DNA of 64,000 nucleotides from DASSFG01 sp035547915 (GTDB lineage: Bacteria; Planctomycetota; Planctomycetia; Pirellulales; JAICIG01). The DNA is taken from assembly GCA_035547915.1 (NCBI GenBank), contig DASZTS010000123.1, forward strand, positions 1 through 64,000. Direction: 5' to 3'. Below, piece by piece: positions 56,030 through 64,000 of the stretch; the first letter of the stretch is position 1, and each line of letters opens with the position of its first letter. The position numbers and the translations under genes were made by a program. The notes under the pieces were generated by a model, which saw nothing but the letters and a program-made list of their open reading frames with translations, made no database searches and was not told where the DNA came from.

Positions 56030-56719
56030 ATGAAGATCGAAATCTTGGCCGATGCCGGGGTGGTCGCGAACCAGGCCGCGGCGCTCATCGCCGAGGACGC
56101 TCGCACCGCGGTTGCCGCGCGGGGCCGGTTCGTGTTGGCCGTCAGCGGCGGAAAGACGCCCTGGATCATGCTCCGTGCCCTGGCGAACGAAGACGTCCCC
56201 TGGCAGAAGGTAGACCTCCTGCAGGTCGACGAGCGGGTGGCTCCCGCGGGGCACACCGACAGGAATTTCACCCACCTGCGCGAAAGCCTGCTCGATGTAC
56301 TTCCGTCGGAAACGGGCCTCCGCGTACATCCCATGCCCGTCGAATCGCCCGACCTGGAGGCGGCCGCGACGAGCTACGCCCGGACGCTCGCACAGATCGC
56401 CGGCGATCCGCCGGTGATCGACCTGGTCCACCTCGGCCTCGGTCCCGATGGCCACACGGCATCACTGGTGCCTGGCGATCCGGTATTGAACGTGACCGAC
56501 ACGGATGTCGCGACGACACAGGTTTATCAAGGGCGACGGCGGATGACGTTGACCTATCGGGCGATCGACCGCGCGCGGCGCATCCTGTGGCTGGTGACCG
56601 GCGCCGACAAAGCCGGGCCGCTCGCGCGTCTCCGTCAGGCCGATCACTCGATTCCGGCGGGCCGCGTTCGCCAAGATCAAGCGCTCGTGCTGGCCGACTG
56701 TGACGCGTCCGCCACGTAG
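56030..56719 (+). CDS. pgl: 6-phosphogluconolactonase
   Basis: Hydrolyses 6-phosphogluconolactone to 6-phosphogluconate. It has 229 aa of the SOL/DevB (NagB-like) family. Landmarks are GRFVLAVSGGKTPWIMLRAL, VDLLQVDERVAPAGHTDRNF and IDLVHLGLGPDGHTASLVPG, the last holding the conserved GPDGHTAS. GGAGG lies ahead of ATG 56030; an in-frame GTG at 56024 is less likely. It sits between zwf and the rpiB remnant, completing zwf-pgl-gnd in one cluster. Confidence 0.93.
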   Translation: MKIEILADAGVVANQAAALIAEDARTAVAARGRFVLAVSGGKTPWIMLRALANEDVPWQKVDLLQVDERVAPAGHTDRNFTHLRESLLDVLPSETGLRVHPMPVESPDLEAAATSYARTLAQIAGDPPVIDLVHLGLGPDGHTASLVPGDPVLNVTDTDVATTQVYQGRRRMTLTYRAIDRARRILWLVTGADKAGPLARLRQADHSIPAGRVRQDQALVLADCDASAT

Positions 56720-56749
56720 CGTCGTGAAGGAGGAAGGTGAGGAAGACCA

Positions 56750-56959
56750 TGCGAGTCGGCATCGCCACCGATCATGGTGGATTTCCGTCGAAGGAAGAAC
56801 TCGGCAGGCAACTCCGTGCGGCCGTGCGTGAGGTGGGACCTCGTGCAAAGCTTCTTGGCGGCCGAATTCGGTCGGGCCGAACGGCACCTCCGCCGTCTCG
56901 GCACAGTCGTTTCGCTCGAAGAGGGGCGAAGCGTCCGTCATTCCCAAACGCAAGGGTGA
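56750..56959 (+). pseudogene. rpiB: Internally deleted ribose-5-phosphate isomerase B remnant
   Basis: The first 26 or so codons match the RpiB/LacAB start (MRVGIATDHGGFPSKEELGR), including the DHGG substrate motif. The next recognisable sequence is in another frame and resembles the RpiB C-terminus: WDLVQSFLAAEFGRAERHLR followed by LGTVVSLEEG. An intact RpiB has about 145-150 aa, so roughly 80 central codons, including the catalytic Cys/Thr region, are missing and the frames do not join. A good AAGGAGGAAGG still precedes the ATG. The remnant runs up to 4 bp before the tkt start. It should be non-functional, so ribose-5-phosphate isomerase must be supplied from elsewhere. Confidence 0.78.
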
Positions 56960-56963
56960 GCCC

Positions 56964-59027
56964 ATGACCAACGAGCAACTCGACCAGTTGTCGATCAACA
57001 CCATCCGCACGCTGTCGATGGATGCCGTGCAGCAGGCCAATTCCGGCCATCCGGGCACGCCGATGGCCCTGGCGCCGTTGGTCTACACCATCTGGAACCG
57101 CGTGATGCGGTTCGATCCGCTCGATCCGATCTGGCCCAACCGCGATCGCTTCGTGCTCTCCAACGGTCACGCTTCGATGCTGCTGTGGTCTGTGTTGCAT
57201 CTCACGGGCACGCGGGCCGTGAACGCCGAATACGAACGGCTGGGTGAACCGTCGGTATCGCTCGACGACATCAAGCATTTCCGACAGCTCGATAGCAAGG
57301 CCCCCGGACATCCCGAGTATCACTGGGTCTCGGGAGTAGAGACGACGACCGGACCGCTAGGACAGGGCGTGGCCACGAGCGTCGGCATGGCGATCGCCGA
57401 AAAATGGCTGGCGCAGCGTTACAACCGGCCCGGTTTCGATCTCTTCGATTACCGCATCTATGCCGTCTGCGGCGACGGTTGCCTGATGGAAGGGATCGCC
57501 TCCGAGGCCGCCTCGCTCGCCGGGCATCTCGGCTTAGACAACCTCTGCTGGATCTACGACAACAACCACATCACGATCGAAGGCAACACGCGGATCGCCT
57601 TCACCGAAGACGTGGCGGCCCGCTTTCAAGGATACGGCTGGAACGTGCTGCGCGTGGGCGATGCCAACGACATCGATCGTATCGAACAAGCCTTCAAGAT
57701 CTTTCAAAAGACCGAGGGGCGGCCGACGCTGGTCATCCTCGACAGCCACATCGGCTACGGTTCGCCCCATAAACAAGACACGGCCGAGGCTCACGGCGAG
57801 CCGCTCGGCGAAGAGGAGATCCGCCTCACCAAGCGGGCCTACGGTTGGCCAGAGGACGCCAAGTTTCTCGTGCCCGACAGCGTCCGCGAGCACTTTGCCG
57901 CCGGGATCGGAGCTCGCGGAGCAACGGCGCGGGGCCGTTGGACCGATCTGTTCGCCACCTACGCTGTCGAATTCCCCGAGTTGGCGGACGAGGTCGACAA
58001 AATGCAACGGCGCGACCTGCCCGCCGGCTGGGACCGCAACCTGCCCACCTTCCCCGCGGATGCCAAGGGGATCGCCGGGCGCGAGGTTTCGGGCAAGGCT
58101 TTGAACGTGCTGGCCCAGAACATTCCGTGGCTGTTGGGCGGCTCGGCCGACCTGGGGCCGTCGAACAAGACGACGCTGAAGTTCGAGGGAGCCGGCGATT
58201 TCCAGGCCGACAACCGCGGCGGCAAGAACCTCCATTTCGGCATCCGCGAACACGCGATGGCGGCGATCGTCAACGGGCTCGCGCTGTCGAAGCTGCGCCC
58301 GTTCGGAGCGACGTTTTTTATATTCAGCGACTACGCGCGACCCGCCATCCGCCTCTCGGCGCTCATGGAGTTGCCCTGCCTGTTCGTGTTCACGCACGAT
58401 GCGATGGGGGACGGCGAAGATGGCCCCACGCACCAACCGGTCGAGCACCTGTTGTCGCTGCGCGCCATCCCCGGCCTGGTCACCCTGCGGCCCGGCGATG
58501 CCAACGAGGTTGTGGAGGCCTACCGCTACATCATGCAGTTGCGCCATCAGCCGGCGGTGCTGGCCCTCTCGCGCCAGCCGCTGCCGACGCTGGATCGGAG
58601 CAAGTACGCACCGGCCGCCGGTGTGGCGCGCGGCGCCTACGTGTTGGGCGATGCGCCCGGCGGCGACCCCGAAGTGATCCTCATTGCCACGGGGAGCGAG
58701 CTTAGCCTCGCCGTGCAGGCCCACGAAAAGCTGCTGGCCGATGGCATCCGTTCGCGGGTCGTGTCGATGCCGTCGTGGGACATCTTTGAGCACCAGACCG
58801 AGGAATATCGCGATAGTGTGCTGCCGCCGGCCGTGAAGGCGCGCGTGGCCATGGAGCAAGGTACAATTCTGGGGTGGGAGCGCTATGTCGGCCGGAAGGG
58901 GGCCGTCATCGGCATGAAGACCTTTGGTGCTTCGGCGCCCCTGAAAGAACTGCAACGAAAGTTCGGGTTCGAGCCCGATTGTGTGGTGACGGCAGCCAAG
59001 GTCCAGCTCGCTCGGAGCGACCGGTAG
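56964..59027 (+). CDS. tkt: Transketolase
   Basis: Thiamine-diphosphate enzyme that moves two-carbon units from xylulose-5-phosphate to aldoses in the non-oxidative pentose phosphate pathway. It has 687 aa with motifs in order: DAVQQANSGHPGTPMALAPL, VSGVETTTGPLGQGVATSVG, the ThDP-Mg motif GDGCLMEGIASEAASLAG with NNHITIEGNT, the glutamate of HFGIREHAMAAIVNGLAL, and THDAMGDGEDGPTHQPVEHL. GGGTGAGCC precedes ATG 56964, directly behind the rpiB remnant. Length and motifs are complete. It is the last intact gene of the carbohydrate cluster. Confidence 0.96.
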   Translation: MTNEQLDQLSINTIRTLSMDAVQQANSGHPGTPMALAPLVYTIWNRVMRFDPLDPIWPNRDRFVLSNGHASMLLWSVLHLTGTRAVNAEYERLGEPSVSLDDIKHFRQLDSKAPGHPEYHWVSGVETTTGPLGQGVATSVGMAIAEKWLAQRYNRPGFDLFDYRIYAVCGDGCLMEGIASEAASLAGHLGLDNLCWIYDNNHITIEGNTRIAFTEDVAARFQGYGWNVLRVGDANDIDRIEQAFKIFQKTEGRPTLVILDSHIGYGSPHKQDTAEAHGEPLGEEEIRLTKRAYGWPEDAKFLVPDSVREHFAAGIGARGATARGRWTDLFATYAVEFPELADEVDKMQRRDLPAGWDRNLPTFPADAKGIAGREVSGKALNVLAQNIPWLLGGSADLGPSNKTTLKFEGAGDFQADNRGGKNLHFGIREHAMAAIVNGLALSKLRPFGATFFIFSDYARPAIRLSALMELPCLFVFTHDAMGDGEDGPTHQPVEHLLSLRAIPGLVTLRPGDANEVVEAYRYIMQLRHQPAVLALSRQPLPTLDRSKYAPAAGVARGAYVLGDAPGGDPEVILIATGSELSLAVQAHEKLLADGIRSRVVSMPSWDIFEHQTEEYRDSVLPPAVKARVAMEQGTILGWERYVGRKGAVIGMKTFGASAPLKELQRKFGFEPDCVVTAAKVQLARSDR

Positions 59028-59082
59028 ATCGGCGACCACCGCCGCAAACATCAAGATGGGCCCAAGCTGTTCGGTAGGTCGC

Positions 59083-59450
59083 AGTGCGCCGCTCGGCGCG
59101 ACCACCGTCGACGGTGTATCAACTTCCGCGTCTACTCTTGCGGCGCGTCGCCCGTCGCTGCACCGAGCAGGGATCGAAGTCATCCTCGACGTGGTTTTCA
59201 ATCACACGGCCGAGGGCGATCACACCGGCCCGACGCTCAGTTTGCGCGCGCTGTGCCGACTTGCATCGCTTCGTATCACTCCTCTCCGCTCGCCGACAGT
59301 TGCGGCCCATCGAAGCAGAGCAACAGCGAGAGAGCCTCAGTCAATTACTCCGTGAGGCGAAGAAGGCCTGCCACGGCGTGAAGCCCAATCAGCCCGACTG
59401 GGGAGATTGGTCACAGCAACAACAAAACCCGATCGCGCTCCGAGAATTAC
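59083..59450 (+). pseudogene. glgX: Glycogen debranching enzyme GlgX remnant
   Basis: Three separate GlgX-like pieces occur in different frames within 370 bp. The first is an N-terminal piece, APLGATTVDG, which continues after a frameshift as INFRVYSCGAS. The second is a catalytic-domain piece, HRAGIEVILDVVFNHTAEGD, continuing HTGPTLS, in the frame of the first. The third is a C-terminal piece, DLHRFVSLLSARRQLRPIEA, followed by QLLREAKKACHGVKPNQPDW. An intact GlgX has about 700 aa, so most of the gene has been lost in at least two large deletions. It lies just after tkt at the end of the glycogen/pentose-phosphate cluster, where a debranching enzyme would be expected to work with glgP and malQ. 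No product is expected. Confidence 0.75.
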
Positions 59451-59462
59451 ACTCCGCCGCGC

Positions 59463-61244
59463 TCAGTTACGCCGCGTGGGCCGTCCGGGCGTTCGGGTGG
59501 TTCCCATCGCGTACTCGATCTTGGCGATCGCCAGCAGATAGTCGTAGATCGAGTTGAGGTGGTTTTGGAAGGCGCGGGTCATCGCGGCCTCGGCGTCGGT
59601 CACTTCGGCCGGCGTGGCGTCGCCGTCGGCGGCCCGCGCACGCACCAGTCGGTAGTTCTCCTCGGCCTGCTCAACCGCCGGCCGGGCGCGCTCGATGCCC
59701 AAACGGGCCGTGTTCAGACGCCGATAGGTCTCATTGATCTGGTAGGCGATCGTGTCGGCGATCGACTCAGACTCGGCCATCGCCGCGCGGATCTTCGAGT
59801 CGGCGATGCGAAGTTCGGCATTGCGTCTGCCACCTTCGTAGGCGAACCACTCGAGCTTGATGAAGCCGAGCGCGATGTCGGCATGTCCGCGTGGGCTCGA
59901 TTGTTGGAGGTCGAACAGTGCTCCCTCCGAGATGAGCCGCGGCGCAAAGTCGGCCTTGGCGACGCGACTTCCCTCCTGGGCGACCTGAATGGCGCGTCGA
60001 GCGACCGCCAACTCACGTCTCTCGGTGATCGCCGTTTGCAGGCAATCGGACAGCGTCGGCGAGAACCGCGGGATTTCCGTGGGCTCGACGACTTGCAACG
60101 GTTCGTACGATTGCAGCCCGATGGCCAGATTGAGCGCCGCCTGAGACACACCCACACCCTCCTCGGAAGCGTCGAGAAGCCGCTGGGTCTCCGCCAGATC
60201 GACTTCGGCGCGAAGCAGCTTTTCGCGTTCGATCACGCCCCGCCGCTCGAGCTTCCTCGCCACGTCGACATCCTCTTCGGCACGCCGCACGGAATCCTTC
60301 GCCACGCGTTCCAAGGCCTGGTTTCGCAGCACGCTGTAGTAGGCGATCGCCACTTCGTTGGCCACCGTCTGAAAGGCCCGTTGCGTCTGGAATTGCCGGA
60401 TGTCGACGGCCAGACGCGACGCGTTGTAGCGCCCCAGCCGTCGGCCGAAATCGCAGATCAGCCATTGCAGCTTCATCTCGGCCAATTCGAATCCGGTCTG
60501 ATAATCGAGCCCAACGGGCAACGCGAACCCCGGCGGCAATACGGTAAAGCCGGGAACCCCGCCCGGGCGAATCGGTATTCCGCCGGCGTCGATGGCGAAT
60601 CCCCCGACGCTGTATCCGAGGGCCGCCGTCGGAAGGTACGGCGCGAAAGCGACGTCCGATGCTCCGCGAGCCTGCTGCGTCCCCTCCAGGTACAGACGCA
60701 GTCTAGGCTGACGGCGGAAAGACAAGGCGATCGCGTCATCAAGCGTCAGGCGTTGGCCTGTATCGGGTGCGGCCGACGAATCGGACGGCGCCCCTGCGAC
60801 ATCTTCGGGGGGCGCCACGGGCAGCGGCAATGTTTCTTGCAGGTTGACCTGTCGAATGGGCGCGGGACGGATTGCGTTGCCGCCGGCTTGATACGAGGTT
60901 GCCGGCGGTGCGACCGGCCGCTGTTGACCGGGCGGTGTCGCCGGCCGCGCCGGCTGTGGTTGGCCGAGCAGAGTTACGGAGTTGCCTCGCTGTGGAAGCG
61001 GATTACCCGCGTTGGCTGCAGCCGAGGGCTGCATCGGCGGCGCAGTCTGGGCAAGAATCTGCCGGGTTTGGCCAAACTCGCAGAAGCTTTGCGCGATCAG
61101 CATCAAGATGGCGGCCGAGCCCGGCGACCAGAGATTGAGCCGGGCTGTTCGGCTGGTAAGCCGCATGCGAACGATCCCCCGATCACGCCGCCCTGTGCTG
61201 GTTTCTTCGATATAGACGGAATATCTCATCTGGCTTATCGCCAT
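59463..61244 (-). CDS. TolC-like outer-membrane efflux protein
   Basis: This outer-membrane channel of a tripartite exporter has up to 593 aa. A long N-terminal region contains an export signal (SPGSAAILMLIAQSFCEFGQ, about residues 41-60) and a Pro/Gln-rich stretch. Two outer-membrane-efflux (OEP) repeats of long coiled coils follow, for example LTLDDAIALSFRRQPRLRLY, RRAEEDVDVARKLERRGVIE, LAVARRAIQVAQEGSRVAKA and EQAEENYRLVRARAADGDAT. The start is uncertain: ATG 61244 has GAGGG upstream, while ATG 61166 lies nearer the signal. It is the last gene of the minus-strand operon starting beyond 64000, and pairs with the MFS transporter and HlyD-type protein. Confidence 0.87.
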   Translation of the reverse strand: MAISQMRYSVYIEETSTGRRDRGIVRMRLTSRTARLNLWSPGSAAILMLIAQSFCEFGQTRQILAQTAPPMQPSAAANAGNPLPQRGNSVTLLGQPQPARPATPPGQQRPVAPPATSYQAGGNAIRPAPIRQVNLQETLPLPVAPPEDVAGAPSDSSAAPDTGQRLTLDDAIALSFRRQPRLRLYLEGTQQARGASDVAFAPYLPTAALGYSVGGFAIDAGGIPIRPGGVPGFTVLPPGFALPVGLDYQTGFELAEMKLQWLICDFGRRLGRYNASRLAVDIRQFQTQRAFQTVANEVAIAYYSVLRNQALERVAKDSVRRAEEDVDVARKLERRGVIEREKLLRAEVDLAETQRLLDASEEGVGVSQAALNLAIGLQSYEPLQVVEPTEIPRFSPTLSDCLQTAITERRELAVARRAIQVAQEGSRVAKADFAPRLISEGALFDLQQSSPRGHADIALGFIKLEWFAYEGGRRNAELRIADSKIRAAMAESESIADTIAYQINETYRRLNTARLGIERARPAVEQAEENYRLVRARAADGDATPAEVTDAEAAMTRAFQNHLNSIYDYLLAIAKIEYAMGTTRTPGRPTRRN

Positions 61245-61307
61245 TGCGCCCTCGGGCAGTTGAGTAACTTTTCCGATAGCAACGGAGAACGGGGTTGCGC
61301 GGGGGTA

Positions 61308-62912
61308 TCACTCGTACCCAGCACCGGGCGGCGCCCGCAAACCTCGTGCAGCTTGCCAGAGCGGCAGCCCGATCGCGAGGCCCAGGATCAGGGTAGAAAG
61401 GCTCAGGGCACGCAGTCCGATGCGGAAGCCGACGGCGACGCTTTCGACCGCGGCGAACGTGCCCAACACCCTGCCGGTCTCCTGCTCCAAGGGCGGGCCA
61501 CTCAGGCCGCGTTGCTCGTAGTAGACGGCGACGCGTGCGGCGGCCTCCGTGACCGCGGGCCGGTGCCGGCTGAGGTTGAGACGATACGTGTCGAGTGCTC
61601 GATCGGACCAGGCCTTGATCACGGTACCGGTCGCGGTCGGCACGGTGATGATCGGCAGCGCGATGGCCACGATGCCCAGCGCCCCGGCGTACAGGCCGTC
61701 TCTGGGATTGAGCCCCTCGACCTCGTCGGTGAGAAAGACGGGCGGGATCAACCCCACGAAGGCACCCCAGCAAGCGAGCATCAGGGCCACGTGTTCTTTC
61801 GGGGTGAAGTTGTTGATCGTGCCCAACCACCAGAGGCAGGCGGCCGATCCCACGAATCCGACGAGCAGCCAGACGTGCCGCAGACGGCGGCGCTGAAAGC
61901 ACGTCGTCAGCAACGTCGACACGGCCATCGTCAACGAAGTTGGCACGATCAGCCAACCCGCCGTGGTCCGAGGATACGCGCGCAGTTCTGTGGCGTACAA
62001 ACCAACGATGGTGAGCACGGCGGCAATGTGCAGCAGCATCCACCCGCGCGTTGCCATGGCCAGAACATAGACACGCGTCCTCAGCAAGCGCTGCAGATGC
62101 TCATCGGGGCTATAGCCCGATCCGACCCAGGCCACGAGCACAAAGGGCAATGCGATACACAGCATGACCGTCATGGCAAAGGTGTTCGACGTCCAACCGC
62201 CCCATTTGCGATACCAACTGAAGCCGAACACGATGCAGACCACCCAGGCCACGAAGAGCGTGACGGCGAACCAATCGATCGGCAAACGTATCGGTTTGGG
62301 CGGTCGGTCGGGGCGGAAGAAGAGACGGACCAGGATCAACGCAAAAAGGGCGACCGGGATATAAGCCCAGTACATCCAGCGCCACGATAGATGCACGTCG
62401 ATCTCGGCCATGATGAGCGGGGTCCAATAACGCGTCGAGTAGGCGAAGACGCCGTAAAAGCCAATCGCCACCAGCAGCAGTCGGTCGAACTGCTTGTAAA
62501 GTGTGGCGCGGCCGAGCACCATCACCAGCAGCTTGCCGAAGCCATCGACGAAACGACCGAAGGCGAGCGACACCAACCCCGTGGCGGCGCCACACAACAG
62601 GTTACCCAGCGCGAAGCCGACCAGCCCCAGCGTGATTGTGTTGCGCGCGCCGATGCGGCCCGCAAGCCACATCCCCGCGAAGGCCCCATAGAACACACCG
62701 ATTCCGTAGGTCACCTGGACCCACGTCATGTCGTATTCCTCCACCTCCGCGCCTTTGCGGACCGCGTCGTCGGTGATGACCGTCTGCACGAGAGTCTGGT
62801 AGGGCGCGAACAGGACGAACAGCATCGCCAGTGCCGCCAGACGGTGACGGCGTTCGAGCGCCAAGCCCGTAGACTTGAGTATTGAGTCGGCCGCTGTGTC
62901 AGGTGTCGTCAT
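61308..62912 (-). CDS. DHA2-like MFS drug exporter
   Basis: This 534-aa inner-membrane protein has about 13-14 hydrophobic helices, the length of the 14-TM DHA2 (EmrB-like) group. The N-terminal region contains LVQTVITDD and the motif-A-like loop GMWLAGRIGARNTITLGLVG. It lies between the K+-channel-like gene and the TolC-like gene, with the HlyD/EmrA-type gene further upstream on the same strand. It is therefore probably the pump of a tripartite exporter. The substrate is unknown. The last helix is followed by a short tail, LRAPPGAGYE. The ATG at 62912 fits the N-terminus of the family. Confidence 0.85.
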   Translation of the reverse strand: MTTPDTAADSILKSTGLALERRHRLAALAMLFVLFAPYQTLVQTVITDDAVRKGAEVEEYDMTWVQVTYGIGVFYGAFAGMWLAGRIGARNTITLGLVGFALGNLLCGAATGLVSLAFGRFVDGFGKLLVMVLGRATLYKQFDRLLLVAIGFYGVFAYSTRYWTPLIMAEIDVHLSWRWMYWAYIPVALFALILVRLFFRPDRPPKPIRLPIDWFAVTLFVAWVVCIVFGFSWYRKWGGWTSNTFAMTVMLCIALPFVLVAWVGSGYSPDEHLQRLLRTRVYVLAMATRGWMLLHIAAVLTIVGLYATELRAYPRTTAGWLIVPTSLTMAVSTLLTTCFQRRRLRHVWLLVGFVGSAACLWWLGTINNFTPKEHVALMLACWGAFVGLIPPVFLTDEVEGLNPRDGLYAGALGIVAIALPIITVPTATGTVIKAWSDRALDTYRLNLSRHRPAVTEAAARVAVYYEQRGLSGPPLEQETGRVLGTFAAVESVAVGFRIGLRALSLSTLILGLAIGLPLWQAARGLRAPPGAGYE

Positions 62913-62930
62913 GTTTAAGCGGCGGCCGAT

Positions 62931-63374
62931 TCAGGAGCCCAAGTTCAAGTGCTTGAGGCGGCGTGCGATCATGCGGTCGAGGAGGGCGAAGACCAGCGCC
63001 GTCGAGATGCCGAACATGACGATACCGTCGATGGTCTCCAGCGGCCCGAGCAGCCGCCAGCGCGGCGACATGACCAGGTCGCCGTAGCCGAGCGACGAAT
63101 AAGTGACCGCGGAATAATAGTAAGCCGTCTCGAATTCCGTGAACTCGCCGCAAAGGTAAAAGAGGACGGCCCAGAGAGCGATGTTCACCAAGTGCGAGAA
63201 CAGCAGAACCGCCGCAGCCACTTGCAGCAGGAGGATATTCATCGGGTACGAAGGACGCGTGAGATCGTTTTGGCCCTTGCCGGTAACGATCCGAATAAAC
63301 AGAATCGTCGGCGCCATCAAGGTGCAAAGCGTCAGAGCATACATCCCCGCGGCGATCACCAGCGAAACGATCAT
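62931..63374 (-). CDS. Two-TM potassium-channel-like protein
   Basis: This 147-aa membrane protein has hydrophobic segments at about residues 1-28, 45-75 and 113-132. A pore loop YYYSAVTYSSLGYGDLVMSP contains GYGD, the K+ selectivity-filter form of the Ion_trans_2 family. No ligand-binding RCK or cNMP domain follows; the tail is short and basic (DRMIARRLKHLNLGS). It lies between the HlyD/EmrA-type gene and the MFS gene, 18 bp from the latter and 30 bp from the former, so it is probably co-transcribed with the exporter. K+ conduction is inferred from the filter. Confidence 0.85.
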   Translation of the reverse strand: MIVSLVIAAGMYALTLCTLMAPTILFIRIVTGKGQNDLTRPSYPMNILLLQVAAAVLLFSHLVNIALWAVLFYLCGEFTEFETAYYYSAVTYSSLGYGDLVMSPRWRLLGPLETIDGIVMFGISTALVFALLDRMIARRLKHLNLGS

Positions 63375-63404
63375 GCGCGTGCGGCCGCCTGCTGCCAGGA
63401 ATCG

Positions 63405-64000
63405 TTACGGGGCTCCGGCACTCTCTGTCTCGGGTACTGACGGCGACTCGTGCGCGGGCAGGTTGAAGCGCATTTCAAGCTCGGCTATCTGACGTGCCGC
63501 TTTGGCCGCCCATTCAGGATTGCCCGGACCATGAGCGATCGATGCGCGGACCGAAAGGCCCGCACGAAGTTGATCCCAACGATCATCCTCCGAGAACAGA
63601 ATTCTCACCGGCACCCGCTGCACCACCTTCGTGAATTCGCCCGACACGACATTGCGGGGCATCAACGCGAACTGGGCTCCGGTCGATTTGTTGACCCATA
63701 TCACTCTTCCCTCGAACGGTTTGGCGAAGGCGTCGATTTCCAACTCGACCACGTTGCCCGGGGCGACGCCGGGCAATCGCGTCTCTTCCAGATTGGCTTC
63801 GACGTACAGCAGCTTCGGGTCGTACATGCTGATGACCGCGATCCCCGACGAGACGAAGTCGCCCAAATGGCGATACCGCTTCACCACGACTCCGTCGAAC
63901 GGAGCGCGAAGCTTGGTGTAGGCCAGTTCGTTCTGGGCCGACCCCAGCGCGCATTCGGCTTCGTCGACGCCCTCCTTCTTGACCGCCGTCAGCAGTTCGA
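63405..64000 (-). CDS. HlyD/EmrA-type membrane fusion protein (5' end beyond window)
   Basis: The visible 198 codons are the C-terminal part of a periplasmic adaptor. They cover the end of the coiled-coil hairpin (ELLTAVKKEGVDEAECALGS), the lipoyl/barrel hinge TKLRAPFDGVVVKRYRHLGD, a beta-barrel (SMYDPKLLYVEANLEETRLP) and the typical GNVVELEIDAFAKPFEGRVI followed by VPVRILF. The N-terminal TM lies beyond base 64000. As the upstream gene of the channel, MFS and TolC-like genes it completes a tripartite efflux set. The tail (about 40 aa) is extended and ends PETESAGAP. Confidence 0.88.
   Translation of the reverse strand, partial: ELLTAVKKEGVDEAECALGSAQNELAYTKLRAPFDGVVVKRYRHLGDFVSSGIAVISMYDPKLLYVEANLEETRLPGVAPGNVVELEIDAFAKPFEGRVIWVNKSTGAQFALMPRNVVSGEFTKVVQRVPVRILFSEDDRWDQLRAGLSVRASIAHGPGNPEWAAKAARQIAELEMRFNLPAHESPSVPETESAGAP

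Overview
The window looks like chromosomal DNA of a GC-rich planctomycete, probably of the Pirellulales type. The evidence is family content typical of that phylum: pseudopilin-like DUF1559 proteins, DUF1501 proteins with twin-arginine leaders, DUF1549/DUF1553 cytochrome-like proteins, large secreted PPC-type proteins, WD40 propellers fused to a haem-binding domain, and a cell-surface protein with an LEPRxLLSA-like N-terminal motif. The species cannot be named from sequence alone. I saw no rRNA, tRNA, CRISPR array, phage or transposase gene.

Layout. 1-20.3 kb is nearly all on the minus strand: a DUF1559 protein cut by the left edge, an ArsR repressor with two operator-like sites, a four-gene DUF1501/DUF1549 cluster (2.0-9.8 kb), a secreted protein with carboxypeptidase-regulatory-like repeats, a zinc-ribbon/TM/propeller protein, a small cupin (plus strand), a DUF4259-like protein and a serpin-DUF4214 fusion. 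20.6-29.8 kb is on the plus strand: two tandem DUF1559 paralogues, the second interrupted by a 96-bp MITE-like repeat, then a large unrecognised membrane protein, a membrane-anchored propeller-like gene apparently split by an in-frame TAA, and an exported transglutaminase-like protein. 30-44.9 kb is mixed: small membrane proteins, an isoprenylcysteine methyltransferase-like enzyme, a fused MFS/spermidine-synthase-like protein, and a second DUF1549-DUF1501-PPC cluster on the minus strand flanked on both sides by convergent paralogous redoxin-fold proteins that have lost the CxxC motif.

45.2-59.5 kb is a coherent plus-strand carbohydrate supercluster: glgP, pgm, malQ, pgi, rpe, gnd, zwf, pgl, a remnant of rpiB, tkt and a remnant of glgX. 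Together these genes degrade glycogen to hexose phosphate and feed it to the oxidative and non-oxidative pentose phosphate pathway. The rpiB and glgX members are internally deleted. 59.5-64 kb (minus strand) is a tripartite-efflux-like operon: HlyD/EmrA-type fusion protein (cut by the right edge), a two-TM K+-channel-like protein, a DHA2-like MFS transporter and a TolC-like outer-membrane protein.

The most interesting non-genic signal is a family of short repeats of 94-96 bp (four copies) plus one related 76-bp element. They have imperfect terminal inverted repeats and 7-bp flanking direct repeats, and the four longer copies carry a central hairpin. One copy interrupts a DUF1559 gene, and in-silico removal of the repeat and one flank exactly restores the frame. 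One copy lies inside the carbohydrate operon, and the 76-bp element supplies a stop codon to the spermidine-synthase-like gene. Start codons, protein families and remnants were all judged by eye without database searches.
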